A stretch of DNA of 64,000 bases, taken from assembly GCF_963678635.1 (NCBI RefSeq), contig NC_087071.1:19405613-19469612 (forward strand), in the 5' to 3' direction. Both the position numbers and the translations under genes were made by a program. Of the stretch, positions 13,947 to 25,430 are shown piece by piece. Source of the stretch: Symsagittifera roscoffensis (taxonomy: Eukaryota > Xenacoelomorpha > Acoela > Convolutidae). A model generated the notes under the pieces. It searched no databases and was not told where the DNA came from. It was given only the letters and a program-made list of their open reading frames with translations. Position 1 is the first letter of the stretch. Each line of letters starts with the position of its first letter.

Positions 13947-13973
13947 TGGTAGTTTCCTTGTGGTAAACTACCA
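13947..13973. other. perfect 9-bp hairpin at the sat-1/insertion junction
   Basis: TGGTAGTTT (13,947-13,955), which belongs to the satellite, is followed after a 9-nt loop by its exact reverse complement AAACTACCA (13,965-13,973), which belongs to the insertion. The second insertion has the same structure with one mismatch (TGATAGTTT, 29,109-29,117; AAACTACCA, 29,126-29,134). The inserted side may be a small inverted piece of satellite, or a terminal sequence that selected this site. Confidence 0.7.
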
Positions 13974-14206
13974 AATATTCTCTGAGAACACAAAATTGTT
14001 GATGTCGTTTGAAAAACAAAAACTAAAAATGGTGACTCTTAGATGTCGACGTCGGAAATAAGTCATGTTGGTAATGTTTTGGTAATGTAATGAACTCTTT
14101 TTTTCAATTAGCACGATAACAGTATAATTAATACACCGGCTTCATTTTTGTTTTCCAATAATAACAGCTCAATTGTATAATCTGACCTATGCAGAAATGT
14201 CATTTT

Positions 14207-14389
14207 TTAAGGCCACCATCGGACTCATATACGAGATGACTGGGTCGGAAGTCAGCCAATCGATGGCGCCGAGAAGCACATTACTGCCCTTTTTTACATT
14301 GTAAATCAGCGCAGTATTCTGCTTCTGAGCGCCGTCGCTTGGCTGACTTCTGACCCAGTCATCTCTTATGGTTCCGATGATGGCCTTAA
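14207..14389. mobile_element. TTAA-flanked miniature inverted-repeat element, copy 1
   Basis: This is a 175-bp element (14,211-14,385) bounded by TTAA on both sides (14,207-14,210 and 14,386-14,389). It starts GGCCACCATCGGA and ends CCGATGATGGCC. The left arm (14,211 to about 14,278) pairs with the right arm (about 14,321-14,385) with only a few mismatches, including the shared core GAGATGACTGGGTC and AAGTCAGCCAA. The loop is about 42 nt. TTAA duplication is the hallmark of the piggyBac superfamily, but these termini do not begin with CCC as canonical piggyBac ends do, so the assignment is tentative. Because TTAA is self-complementary it also extends the inverted repeat. No coding capacity. 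Confidence 0.7.
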
Positions 14390-14835
14390 TAGTTGATAAT
14401 TTTGCATCCGTGCAGAAGTTCTGAATTTTGATCAGAACTCATATCAATGAGCTTTAATTACGTATGTGTTGAATATTTTCTTTTTTCTCGCACGTGTGAA
14501 ATTTTTTTTATAGGAAATGAATTTATGCTGATGACAGAACTTGCTTGAACTTGTGGATCACAACTGGAGTATGTGAGCTTGGAGAATGTTTCGATCAGAA
14601 AAACAGGTTTTTTGGCGTTTGAGACAACTCTTCCCTTATGGTTTTGATTCAATAAGGAGTAGGCTTAGGACACTGTTGCTCTCTCAAGAGTTGAGGAGAT
14701 TCGCCTTCAAATAACGAAGAGTTTGAGGTTCCAACCTCTAAAAACCTCTGCTTTTTCTGTTCGTTCTCTTCTCTGTTCAGAGATTGCACGTCTAATGGGT
14801 AACTTTAAACGGTAATTGAGCCTCATTTGAGTTTT

Positions 14836-15176
14836 CAAAAAATGCTTCTCTTACAATTTCCATAAATGAAAAAATGCTTATCGTACAATTTCCATATATG
14901 AAAAATGGTTATCTTACAATTTCCATATATGAAAAAATAATTATCTGACAATTTCCATAAATATGAAAAAATGTTTATCCTACAATTTCCAGATATGAAA
15001 AAAGGTTTATCCTATAATTTCCATAAATGAAAAAATGTTTATCCTACAATTTCCATAAATGAAAAAATGCTTATCCTAGAGTTTTTTTGTTAAATTTTTC
15101 TGAGTCTATCAAACCGTAGGAAATGGTAGGATAAGCTTTTTTTCAAATATGGAAATTGTAGGATAAGCATTTTTCG
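14836..15176. repeat. 31-bp tandem repeat with inverted copies, copy 1
   Basis: About seven units of 31-33 bp, each of the form ATGCTTATCCTACAATTTCC followed by ATATATGAAAAA, run from 14,836 to about 15,079. After a spacer of about 37 nt (TTTTTTGTTAAATTTTTCTG and neighbours), two inverted units read GGAAATTGTAGGATAAGC (to 15,176). The forward and inverted units can pair, so the stretch is a foldback. The same unit recurs at 30,024-30,329, and a related TTATCATACAATTTCCAT form occurs at 31,060-31,440. Confidence 0.8.
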
Positions 15177-15312
15177 TCAAACCGGGTAGCTATAATTTAA
15201 AAAAATGCTTAACCCTTCTCAACTCAAGAAAGATTTTTTTTCGATGTGTTGACCAAAAACAATGTAAGCGGCTTTCTTCAAATGCTCGAGCAAAATAACC
15301 ACTGGAATTTAT

Positions 15313-15420
15313 GTAAGTATGTGTCTGTATGTATGTATGCATGTTTAAATGTAAGTATGTTTGTATCTATGTATGTATGTATGTATGTATGTAGGTATGT
15401 GTGTATAGATGTATGTACGT
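15313..15420 (+). repeat. ATGT microsatellite, left palindrome arm
   Basis: An imperfect (TATG)n tract with interruptions such as CATGTTTAAATGTAAG and TTTGTATCTATG. The same interruptions appear in inverted form in the right arm, so the tract was already imperfect when the arms were copied. Confidence 0.9.
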
Positions 15421-15964
15421 ATCCTTGCATAAATCTATGAGCAATTTTTTTATATATAAAAAACGCTCTAAAAACCGCTCAAGATTTGAGCAGTTTTTTT
15501 AAACAATTACGCTCAAAATCTTGCTTCAAAGTGAGCGGTTTGAGCGGTTTTTGAACGGTTTATCTAAAAACCGCTTAAAAATCGCGCAAGATTTGAACGG
15601 TTTTGAGCGGTTTATCTGAAACAAACGCTCAAAGAACGCTCAAAAACCGCGCAAGATTTGAGCGGTTTTTCTAGATAAACCGCTGAAAACCGTTCAAATC
15701 TTGCGCGGTTTTTAGATAAACCGTTCAAAAACCGCTCAAACCGCTCACTTTGAAGCAAGATTTTGAGCGTAATTGTCTAAAAAAACTGCTCAAATCTTGA
15801 GCGGTTTTTAGAGCGTTTTTTTTAGATAAACCGTTCAAAAACAGCTCATTTTGAAGCAAGATTTTGAGCGTAATTATCTTAAAAAACTGCTCAAACCTTG
15901 AGCAGTTTTTTGAGCGTTTGTTTTTGTATTTATAAAAAAAAAATCGCTCATAGATATATACAAA

Positions 15965-16078
15965 GATATGAACATACATCTATACACACATACATACATA
16001 CACACATAGATAAAAACATACTTACATTTAAACATGAATACATACATACTGCATATATACATACATGCACATACTTAC
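15965..16078 (-). repeat. CATA microsatellite, right palindrome arm
   Basis: Inverted counterpart of the left-arm tract: (CATA)n with the matching interruptions CTTACATTTAAACATG and CATAGATAAAAACATAC, followed by CATAATTTCCAGTGG, which is the complement of the left-arm flank. Confidence 0.9.
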
Positions 16079-17069
16079 ATAATTTCCAGTGGTTATTTTG
16101 CTCGAACATTTGAAGAAAGTCGCTCACATTGATTTTGACTTTGGATTTAATTTTCTAAAATATGTCTTTTTTTTCTGTTTATCCTTGATGCGACTTCTTG
16201 TGGTACAATTTTATCATTTTTCAGGAGGGTATGTGGCTAGTGTAGTCATCTTGATGTGTCCAATGTTGTTCCATTCATCAAATCTACTAAGTTAGCGATC
16301 AATGTAGAAGCGAATTTGCGCTGTAGTGATTTTTTGTCCGAAAAAAATGTCGTCACAGTGCTGGCAGTCTTTCTTTTTTTTGGCCTTGACTACCAGACAT
16401 TACTTGGGTTTTCATAAATTTGAAAGACAGAGCTGCCTTTTTGGGGTTGATAATGCCTTGTTTACTCGTTAATGATACCTGTGAGTGCTTAGTTTTTGAT
16501 TTCAGTTTTTTTCTGTGGAATCATGTCTTTTTATGTGTCATGTCTATCAGTCTATGCGGTTTTTCTCGTTACAAGTTTTTACATTTCTGATCACAGTGTC
16601 TGGCTGATATTATCATTTTGATGTGCTCAATTTAATTCATTTTTTCAATTCTACTGGGGTAGTGGTCGTTGCACAAGTGAATTTGCGCTGGAGTTTGCGC
16701 TGGAGTGTTTTTGTCTCAATAAAGTTATCACAAATTGGTAGTTTCCACTAGCTTCTTGTCTTGGCTACTGAAAGTTTCTTTCATTTTGACATCTTTGAAA
16801 TACACAGCGACGGTTTCTTTGGGTTCTTAATGCGTTGTGGTAAAACTGAAGGTTCATCGGACTACTAAGTTTTTGATTTAGGACTTTATGTTTCTGAAAT
16901 AGGTATTTTTTGTGTTCATCCTTGATGCAATTTTTTGTTGTACAAATTTTTCATTTTTCAGGACAGTGTGTGGCTAGTATAGCCATTTTGATGTGTTCAT
17001 TGTTGTTCCATTCATCAAGTCTACTAGGTTAGCGTTCAATGCAGAAGCGAATATTCGCTGTGGTGATTT

Positions 17070-20000
17070 CTTGTCCGAAAAAAATTATCTTCACAGTGCT
17101 GGCAGTCTTTCTTTCTTTTTGGTCTTGACTACCAGATCTTCCTTGAGTTTTCACAAAATTGAAAGGCAGAGCTGCCTTTTTGTGATGAGATTGCATTTTT
17201 TACTTGTTAATAGTACCTGTGAGTGCTTAGTTTTTGATTTCAGTTTTATTCTGTGGAATCATGTCTTTTTACGTGCCTATCAGTGATTCTGTTGTTCTCG
17301 TTACAAGTTTTTCCATCTTTGATCACAGTGTCTGGCTGATATTATCATTCTGCTGTGCTCACTTTTATTCAGTTCTACTGGGTTAGTGGTCGTTGCACTA
17401 GTGAATTTGCGCTGGAGTTTGCGCTGGAGTGTTTTTGTCTGAATAAAGTTGTCATAAATTGTAGTTTCCACGAGCTTCTGGTCTTTTTTGGGGTTTTAAT
17501 TTGTTTTGGGTATGCTGAAGGTTCGTTGGAGTACTAAGTTTTTGATTTTGGCCTTTATGTTTCTGAAATATGCCATTCTTTGAGTTTATCCTTGATGCGA
17601 TTTTTGTGGTACAAATTTTTTCATTTTTCAAGGCATTGTGTGGCTAGTTAAGTCATCTTGATGTGTTCATTGTTGTTCCATTCATCAGTTCTACTGCGTT
17701 AGCGATTGTTGCTGATGCGAATTTGGTCTGTGGTGATTTTTCGTCCGAAAAAAAATTGTCGTCACTGTACTGGCAGTTTTTCTTTCTTTTTGTTCTTGAC
17801 TATCAGTCATTACTTGAGTTTTCAAAAATTTGAAAAAATGAGCTGCCTTTTTGTGGTCGATAATGCATTGTTTACTTGTCATTGGTACCTGGGAGTGCTT
17901 AATCTTTGATTTCAGTTTTTATTCTGTGGAATCATGGCTTTTATGTGTCTATCAGTGATGCGGTTTTTCTCGTTACAAGTTTTTCCATTTTTGATCACAA
18001 TGTCTGGCTGATATGATCATTTTGATATGATCATTTTTTAAACTTCTTCAATTCGACTGGGGTAGTGGTTGTTGCACCAGCGAATATGCGCTGGATTGTT
18101 CTTGTCTCAATAAAGTTGTCACAAATTGGTCGTTTCCACTAGCTTCTGGTCTTGGCTACTGAATGTTTCTTCAGTTTTGACACCTTTGAATTAGACAGCG
18201 ACCCTTTCTTGCGTTGCAGGTATGCTGAAGGCTCAAGAGAGTACTAGGTTTTTGATTTTGGTCTCTATAATTCTGAAATATGTCATTCTTTGAGTTTATC
18301 CTTGATGCAATCTTTTGTGGTACAAATTTTTTCATTTTTCAAGACATTTTGTGGCTAGTTAAGTCAATTTGATGTGTTCACTGTTGTTGCATTCATCAGT
18401 TCTACTAGGTTAGCGATTGTTGCTAAAGCGAATTTGTGCTGTGGTGATTTTTGTTCGAAAAAAAAAATGTCATCAGTGTACTGGCAGTTTTTCTTTCTTT
18501 TTGGTCTTGACTATCAGACATTACTTGAGTTTTCATAATTTTTAATAAAAGAGCTGTTTTTTGTGGTCTATAATGCGTTTTTTACTTGTCAATGGTACCT
18601 GGGAGTGCTTAATCTTTGATTTCAGTTTTTTTTGGTGGAATCATGGCTTTTATGTGTCTATCAGTGATGCGGTTTTTCTCGTTACAAGTTTTTCGGTTTT
18701 TGATCACAGTGTCTGGCTGATATATCATTTCGATGTGCTCATTTTTATTTATTTATTCAAATCGACTGGGGTAGCGGTCGTCCAGAAGCGGATTTGCGCT
18801 GTGGTGAGTGTTTGTCCGAAAAAAGTTGTCGTCACTTATTGGTAGTTTCCACTAGCTTCTGGTCTTGGCTACTGAAAATTTCTTCCGCTTTGACATCTTT
18901 GAAATACACAGCGACGTTTTATTTGGGTTCTTAACGGGTTGTGGTAATAATGAAGGTTCGTCGGACTATTAAGTTTTTGATTTTGGACTTAATGTTACTG
19001 AAATATGTCTTTTTTTTGTGTTCATCCTTGATGCGATTTTTTGTGGTACAAATTTTTCAGGACAGTGTGTGGCTGGTTAAGAAGTCTTGATGTGCTCATT
19101 GATGTTCCATTCATCAATTCTACTGGGTTAGCGATCGTTCCAGAAGCGGATTTGCGCTGTGGTGATTTCTTGTCCGAAAAAATTTATCGTCACAGTGCTG
19201 GCAGTCTTTCTTTCTTTTTGGTCTTGACTACCAGACCTTCCTTGAGTTTTCACAAAATTGAAAGGCAGAGCTGCCTTATTGTGATGAGAATGCATTTTTT
19301 ACTTGTTAATAGTACCTGTGAGTGCTTAGTTTTTGATTTCAGTTTTATTCTGTGGAATCATGTCTTTTTACGTGCCTATCAGTTATTCTGTTGTTCTCGT
19401 TACAAGTTTTTCCATCTTTGATCACAGTGTCTGGCTGATATTATCATTTTGCTGTGATCATTTTTATTCAGTTCTACTGAAGTAGTGGTTTTTTTGCTAG
19501 CGAATTTGCGCTGGAGTGTTCATGTCTGAATAAAATTGTCACAAATTGGTAGTTTCCACGAGCTTCTGGTCTTGGCTACTGAATGTTTCTTCAGTTTTGA
19601 CATCTTTGAAATACACAGCGACGCATTTTTGGGATGTTAATGCGTTTTATATTTGCTGACGGCTCATTGGAGTTCTGGGTTTTGACTTTGGTTTTTATGT
19701 TTTTGAAATATTTCATTCTTTGAGTTTATTCTTGATGCGATCTTTTGTGGTACAAACTTTTTTCATTTTTCAGGACATTGTGTGGCTAGTTAAGCCGTCT
19801 TAATGTGTTCATTCTTGTTCCATTCATCAATTCTACGGGATTAGCGATTGTTGCTGAAGCGATTTTGGGCTGTGGTGATTTTTTATGTCCAAAAAAAATG
19901 TCGTCACTACTGGCAGTTTTTCTTTCTTTTTGGTCTTGACTACCAGACATTACTTGAGTTTTCAAAAAATTGAAAGAAAAAGCTGCTTTTTTGTGGTCGA

Positions 20001-20585
20001 TAATGCATTGTTTACTTGTCAATGGTACCTGGGAGTGCTTAATCTTTGAATTCAGTTTTTTCTGTGGAATCATGGCTTTTTATGTGTCTATCAGTGATGC
20101 GGTTTTTCTCGTTACAAGTTTTTCCATTTTTGATCACAGTGTCTGGCTGATATTATCATTTTGATGAGCTCATTATAATGATTTTTTTTCAATTTTACTG
20201 GGGCAGTGGTCGTTGCGCCAGCGAATATGCGCTGGAGTGTTCTTGTCTCAAAGTTGTCACAAATTGGTCGTTTCCACTAGCTTCTGGTCTTGGCTAATGA
20301 ATGTTTCTTCAGTTTTGACATCTTTGAATTATACATCGACGCTTTCTTGGGTTGTTAATGCGTCGTGGATTTGCTGAAGGCTCATGAAAGTACTAAGTTT
20401 TTGATTTTGGACTTCATGTTTCTGTGTCTTTTTTTGTGTTCATCCTTTATGCGTTTTTTTGAGGTACAATTTTTTCAGGACAGTGTGTGGCTAATTAAGA
20501 AGTCTTGATGTGCTCATTGATGTTCCATTCATCAAATCTACTGGGTTAGCGATCGTTCCAGAAGCGGATTTGCGCTGTGGTGATT
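17070..20585 (+). repeat. 3.52-kb higher-order repeat, copy 1 (five A-B dimers)
   Basis: This unit recurs downstream at an offset of 3,517-3,521 bp with few differences. It consists of a segment of about 2.1 kb followed by a 1.42-kb segment (from about 19,165). Private variants include GGAGTTTGCGCTGGAGTG at about 17,412, the poorly conserved GTCTTTTTTGGGGTTTTAAT unit near 17,482, and GTGATGAGAATGCATTTTTT-type B bodies. Confidence 0.85.
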
Positions 20586-23500
20586 TCTTGTCCGAAAAAA
20601 ATTATCGTCACAGTGCTGGCAGTCTTTCTTTCTTTTTGGTCTTGACTACCAGACCTTCCTTGAGTTTTCACAAAATTGAAAGGCAGAGCTGCCTTATTGT
20701 GATGAGAATGCATTTTTTACTTGTTAATAGTACCTGTGAGTGCTTAGTTTTTGATTTCAGTTTTATTCTGTGGAATCATGTCTTTTTACGTGCCTATCAG
20801 TGATTCTGTTGTTCTCGTTACAAGTTTTTCCATCTTTGATCACAGTGTCTGGCTGATATTATCATTCTGCTGTGCTCACTTTTATTCAGTTCTACTGGGT
20901 TAGTGGTCGTTGCACTAGTGAATTTGCGCTGGAGTTTGCGCTGGAGTGTTTTTGTCTGAATAAAGTTGTCATAAATTGTAGTTTCCACGAGCTTCTGGTC
21001 TTTTTTGGGGTTTTAATTTGTTTTGGGTATGCTGAAGGTTCGTTGGAGTACTAAGTTTTTGATTTTGGCCTTTATGTTTCTGAAATATGCCATTCTTTGA
21101 GTTTATCCTTGATGCGATTTTTTGTGGTACAAATTTTTTCATTTTTCAAGGCATTGTGTGGCTAGTTAAGTCATCTTGATGTGTTCATTGTTGTTCCATT
21201 CATCAGTTCTACTGCGTTAGCGATTGTTGCTGATGCGAATTTGGTCTGTGGTGATTTTTCGTCCGAAAAAAAATTGTCGTCACTGTACTGGCAGTTTTTC
21301 TTTCTTTTAGTTCTTGACTATCAGTCATTACTTGAGTTTTCAAAAATTTGAAAAAATGAGCTGCCTTTTTGTGGTCGATAATGCATTGTTTACTTGTCAT
21401 TGGTACCTGGGAGTGCTTAATCTTTGATTTCAGTTTTTATTCTGTGGAATCATGGCTTTTATGTGTCTATCAGTGATGCGGTTTTTCTCGTTACAAGTTT
21501 TTCCATTTTTGATCACAATGTCTGGCTGATATGATCATTTTGATATGATCATTTTTTTAACTTCTTCAATTCGACTGGGGTAGTGGTTGTTGCACCAGCG
21601 AATATGCGCTGGATTGTTCTTGTCTCAATAAAGTTGTCACAAATTGGTCGTTTCCACTAGCTTCTGGTCTTGGCTACTGAATGTTTCTTCAGTTTTGACA
21701 CCTTTGAATTAGACAGCGACCCTTTCTTGCGTTGCAGGTATGCTGAAGGCTCAAGAGAGTACTAGGTTTTTGATTTTGGTCTCTATAATTCTGAAATATG
21801 TCATTCTTTGAGTTTATCCTTGATGCAATCTTTTGTGGTACAAATTTTTTCATTTTTCAAGACATTTTGTGGCTAGTTAAGTCAATTTGATGTGTTCATT
21901 GTTGTTGCATTCATCAGTTCTACTAGGTTAGCGATTGTTGCTAAAGCGAATTTGTGCTGTGGTGATTTTTGTTCGAAAAAAAAATGTCATCAGTGTACTG
22001 GCAGTTTTTCTTTCTTTTTGGTCTTGACTATCAGACATTACTTGAGTTTTCATAATTTTTAATAAAAGAGCTGTTTTTTTTTTGTGGTCTATAATGCGTT
22101 TTTTACTTGTCAATGGTACCTGGGAGTGCTTAATCTTTGATTTCAGTTTTTTTTGGTGGAATCATGGCTTTTATGTGTCTATCAGTGATGCGGTTTTTCT
22201 CGTTACAAGTTTTTCGGTTTTTGATCACAGTGTCTGGCTGATATATCATTTCGATGTGCTCATTTTTATTTATTTATTCAAATCGACTGGGGTAGCGGTC
22301 GTCCAGAAGCGGATTTGCGCTGTGGTGAGTGTTTGTCCGAAAAAAGTTGTCGTCACTTATTGGTAGTTTCCACTAGCTTCTGGTCTTGGCTACTGAAAGT
22401 TTCTTCCGCTTTGACATCTTTGAAATACACAGCGACGTTTTATTTGGGTTCTTAACGGGTTGTGGTAATAATGAAGGTTCGTCGGACTATTAAGTTTTTG
22501 ATTTTGGACTTAATGTTACTGAAATATGTCTTTTTTTTGTGTTCATCCTTGATGCGATTTTTTGTGGTACAAATTTTTCAGGACAGTGTGTGGCTGGTTA
22601 AGAAGTCTTGATGTGCTCATTGATGTTCCATTCATCAATTCTACTGGGTTAGCGATCGTTCCAGAAGCGGATTTGCGCTGTGGTGATTTCTTGTCCGAAA
22701 AAAATTATCGTCACAGTGCTGGCAGTCTTTCTTTCTTTTTGGTCTTGACTACCAGACCTTCCTTGAGTTTTCACAAAATTGAAAGGCAGAGCTGCCTTAT
22801 TGTGATGAGAATGCATTTTTTACTTGTTAATAGTACCTGTGAGTGCTTAGTTTTTGATTTCAGTTTTATTCTGTGGAATCATGTCTTTTTACGTGCCTAT
22901 CAGTTATTCTGTTGTTCTCGTTACAAGTTTTTCCATCTTTGATCACAGTGTCTGGCTGATATTATCATTTTGCTGTGATCATTTTTATTCAGTTCTACTG
23001 AAGTAGTGGTTTTTTTGCTAGCGAATTTGCGCTGGAGTGTTTATGTCTGAATAAAATTGTCACAAATTGGTAATTTCCACGAGCTTCTGGTCTTGGCTAC
23101 TGAATGTTTCTTCAGTTTTGACATCTTTGAAATACACAGCGACGCATTTTTGGGATGTTAATGCGTTTTATATTTGCTGACGGCTCATTGGAGTTCTGGG
23201 TTTTGACTTTAGTTTTTATGTTTTTGAAATATTCCATTCTTTGAGTTTATTCTTGATGCGATCTTTTGTGGTACAAACTTTTTTCATTTTTCAGGACATT
23301 GTGTGGCTAGTTAAGCCGTCTTAATGTGTTCATTCTTGTTCCATTCATCAGTTCTACGGGATTAGCGATTGTTGCTGAAGCGATTTTGGGCTGTGGTGAT
23401 TTTATGTCCAAAAAAAATTGTCGTCACTACTGGCAGTTTTTCTTTCTTTTTGGTCTTGACTACCAGACATTACTTGAGTTTTCAAAAAATTGAAAGAAAA

Positions 23501-24102
23501 AGCTGCTTTTTTGTGGTCGATAATGCATTGTTTACTTGTCAATGGTACCTGGGAGTGCTTAATCTTTGAATTCAGTTTTTTCTGTGGAATCATGGCTTTT
23601 TATGTGTCTATCAGTGATGCGGTTTTTCTCGTTACAAGTTTTTCCATTTTTGATCACAGTGTCTGGCTGATATTATCATTTTGATGAGCTCATTATAATG
23701 ATTTTTTTTCAATTTTACTGGGGCAGTGGTCGTTGCGCCAGCGAATATGCGCTGGAGTGTTCTTGTCTCAAAGTTGTCACAAAATGGTCGTTTCCACTAG
23801 CTTCTGGTCTTGGCTAATGAATGTTTCTTCAGTTTTGACATCTTTGAATTATACAGCGACGCTTTCTTGGGTTGTTATTGCGTCGTGGATTTGCTGAAGG
23901 CTCATGAAAGTACTAAGTTTTTGATTTTGGACTTCATGTTTCTGTGTCTTTTTTTGTGTTCATCCTTTATGCGTTTTTTTGAGGTACAATTTTTTCAGGA
24001 CAGTGTGTGGCTAATTAAGAAGTCTTGATGTGCTCATTGATGTTCCATTCATCAAATCTACTGGGTTAGCGATCGTTCCAGAAGCGGATTTGCGCTGTGG
24101 TG
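20586..24102 (+). repeat. 3.52-kb higher-order repeat, copy 2
   Basis: Tandem second copy of the preceding unit, nearly identical by eye; most differences are single bases or changes in T/A run length (for example an extra T run near 22,075). It is followed directly by a third copy of only its last 1.42 kb. Confidence 0.85.
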
Positions 24103-25430
24103 ATTTCTTGTCCGAAAAAAATTATCGTCACAGTGCTGGCAGTCTTTCTTTCTTTTTGGTCTTGACTACCAGACCTTCCTTGAGTTTTCACAAAATTGAA
24201 AGGCAGAGCTGCCTTTTTGTGATGAGAATGCATTTTTTACTTGTTAATAGTACCTGTGAGTGCTTAGTTTTTGATTTCAGTTTTATTCTGTGGAATCATG
24301 TCTTTTTACGTGCCTATCAGTTATTCTGTTGTTCTCGTTACAAGTTTTTCCATCTTTGATCACAGTGTCTGGCTGATATTATCATTTTGCTGTGATCATT
24401 TTTATTCAGTTCTACTGAAGTAGTGTTTTTTTTGCTAGCGAATTTGCGCTGGAGTGTTTATGTCTGAATAAAATTGTCACAAATTGGTAGTTTCCACGAG
24501 CTTCTGGTCTTGGCTACTGGATGTTTCTTCAGTTTTGACATCTTTGAAATACACAGCGACGCATTTTTGGGATGTTAATGCGTTTTATATTTGCTGACGG
24601 CTCATTGGAGTTCTGGGTTTTGACTTTGTTTTTTATGTTTTTGAAATATTTCATTCTTTGAGTTTATTCTTGATGCGATCTTTTGTGGTACAAACTTTTT
24701 TCATTTTTCAGGACATTGTGTGGCTAGTTAAGCCGTCTTAATGTGTTCATTCTTGTTCCATTCATCAGTTCTACGGGATTAGCGATTGTTGCTGAAGCGA
24801 TTTTGGGCTGTGGTGATTTTATGTCCAAAAAAAATTGTCGTCACTACTGGCAGTTTTTCTTTCTTTTTGGTCTTGACTACCAGACAATACTTGAGTTTTC
24901 AAAAAATTGAAAGAAAAAGCTGCTTTTTTGTGGTCTATAATGCTTGTTTACTTGTCAATGGTACCTCGGAGTGCTTAATCTTTGAATTCAGTTTTTTCTG
25001 TGGAATCATGGCTTTTTATGTGTCTATCAGTGATGCGGTTTTTCTCGTTACAAGTTTTTCCGTTTTTGATCACAGTGTCTGGCTGATATTATCATTTTGA
25101 TGAGCTCATTATAATGATTTTTTTTCAATTCTACTGGGGCAGTGGTCGTTGCGCCAGCGAATATGCGCTGGAGTGTTCTTGTCTCAAAGTTGTCACAAAT
25201 TGGTCGTTTCCACTAGCTTCTGGTCTTGGCTAATGAATGTTTCTTCAGTTTTGACATCTTTGAATTATACAGCGACGCTTTCTTGGGTTGTTAATGCGTC
25301 GTGGATTTGCTGAAGGCTCATGAAAGTACTAAGTTTTTGATTTTGGACTTCATGTTTCTGTGTCTTTTTTTGTGTTCATCCTTTATGCGATTTTTTGAGG
25401 TACAATTTTTTCAGGACAGTGTGTGGCTAC
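24103..25430 (+). repeat. third copy of the nested 1.42-kb unit (four monomers)
   Basis: The segment repeats about 22,686-24,102 at an offset of about 1,417 bp, and also matches about 19,165-20,585. It shares the TGAAGTAGTG variant, the GCATTTTTGGGATGTTAATG variant, and the B body followed by TTGATGAGCTCATTATAATG. At about 25,440 the array leaves this pattern. Confidence 0.8.

Larger units (their letters stand above)
1..13957 (+). repeat. sat-1 satellite array, block 1 (mixed A and B monomers)
   Basis: This is a head-to-tail array of monomers of about 350-366 bp, cut by the left window edge. Type A landmarks in order are ATGTGTTCATTGTTGTTCCA, TTAGCGATCGTTGCAGAAGC, TTTTTGTCCGAAAAAAGTTG, AATTGGTAGTTTCCACTAGC, TTCAGTTTTGACATCTTTGA, AATACACAGCGACG, and a T-rich tract ending TTTTTCAGGACAGTGTGTGG. 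Type B is a diverged form of the same monomer, recognised by CTTTCTTTTTGGTCTTGACT, GAAAGACAGAGCTGCC, TTGATCACAGTGTCTGGCTG and TGTCTCAATAAAGTTGTCAC. B bodies start near 15, 2446, 3170, 5956, 6676, 7374, 8084, 9862, 10539, 11216, 12240 and 13290; the rest are A. Length changes in T and A runs between copies break any reading frame. The array ends at GGTAGTTTCC, where the composite insertion begins. No function is visible; structural heterochromatin is an inference. Confidence 0.95.
13958..16131. mobile_element. composite palindromic insertion in sat-1, copy 1
   Basis: About 2.17 kb of non-satellite DNA interrupts sat-1. In order it holds a unique segment from TTGTGGTAAACTACC, a TTAA-flanked hairpin element (14,207-14,389), a segment with short palindromes such as GAGGTTCCAACCTC near 14,725, 31-bp tandem repeats with inverted copies (14,836-15,176), and an 870-bp palindrome (15,260-16,131). 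Sat-1 resumes at TTGATTTTGACTTTGG. About 120-130 bp of the monomer (from CACTAGCTTCTGG to about AGTACTAAG) is missing across the junction and no target duplication is seen, so it replaced satellite rather than inserting cleanly. No open frame resembling a transposase is visible. It could be a foldback-type non-autonomous element or a nest of several elements. Confidence 0.7.
15260..16131. repeat. 870-bp palindrome with microsatellite-bearing arms
   Basis: The left arm begins CAATGTAAGCGGCTTTCTTC and the right arm ends with the reverse complement, GAAGAAAGTCGCTCACATTG (two mismatches). Moving inward, both arms carry GCTCGAGCAAAATAACCACT (one mismatch), an ATGT-type microsatellite, TATCTATGAGC, and a cluster of ACCGCTCAA / TTTGAGCGGT hairpin motifs. 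The centre is near 15,650. The right arm is longer because about 100 bp of the GAGCGG-rich segment is present twice (about 15,720-15,910). Nothing coding is visible. Arms of about 400 bp with a small spacer resemble the termini of foldback elements. Confidence 0.85.

Noticed and set aside
1-13957. A CRISPR array, suggested by regular repetition
   Set aside because: The period is about 355 bp, and the whole unit repeats with no unique spacers between short identical repeats. The composition and flanking elements are eukaryotic.
14690-14760. Possible tRNA-like segment containing GAGGTTCCAACCTC
   Set aside because: The motif is a simple palindrome. No acceptor stem, D arm or anticodon arm could be assembled around it.
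15260-16131. Composite insertion as an autonomous DNA transposon with a transposase gene
   Set aside because: The only open frames are short and come from the ATGT/CATA microsatellites; no catalytic motif is visible.
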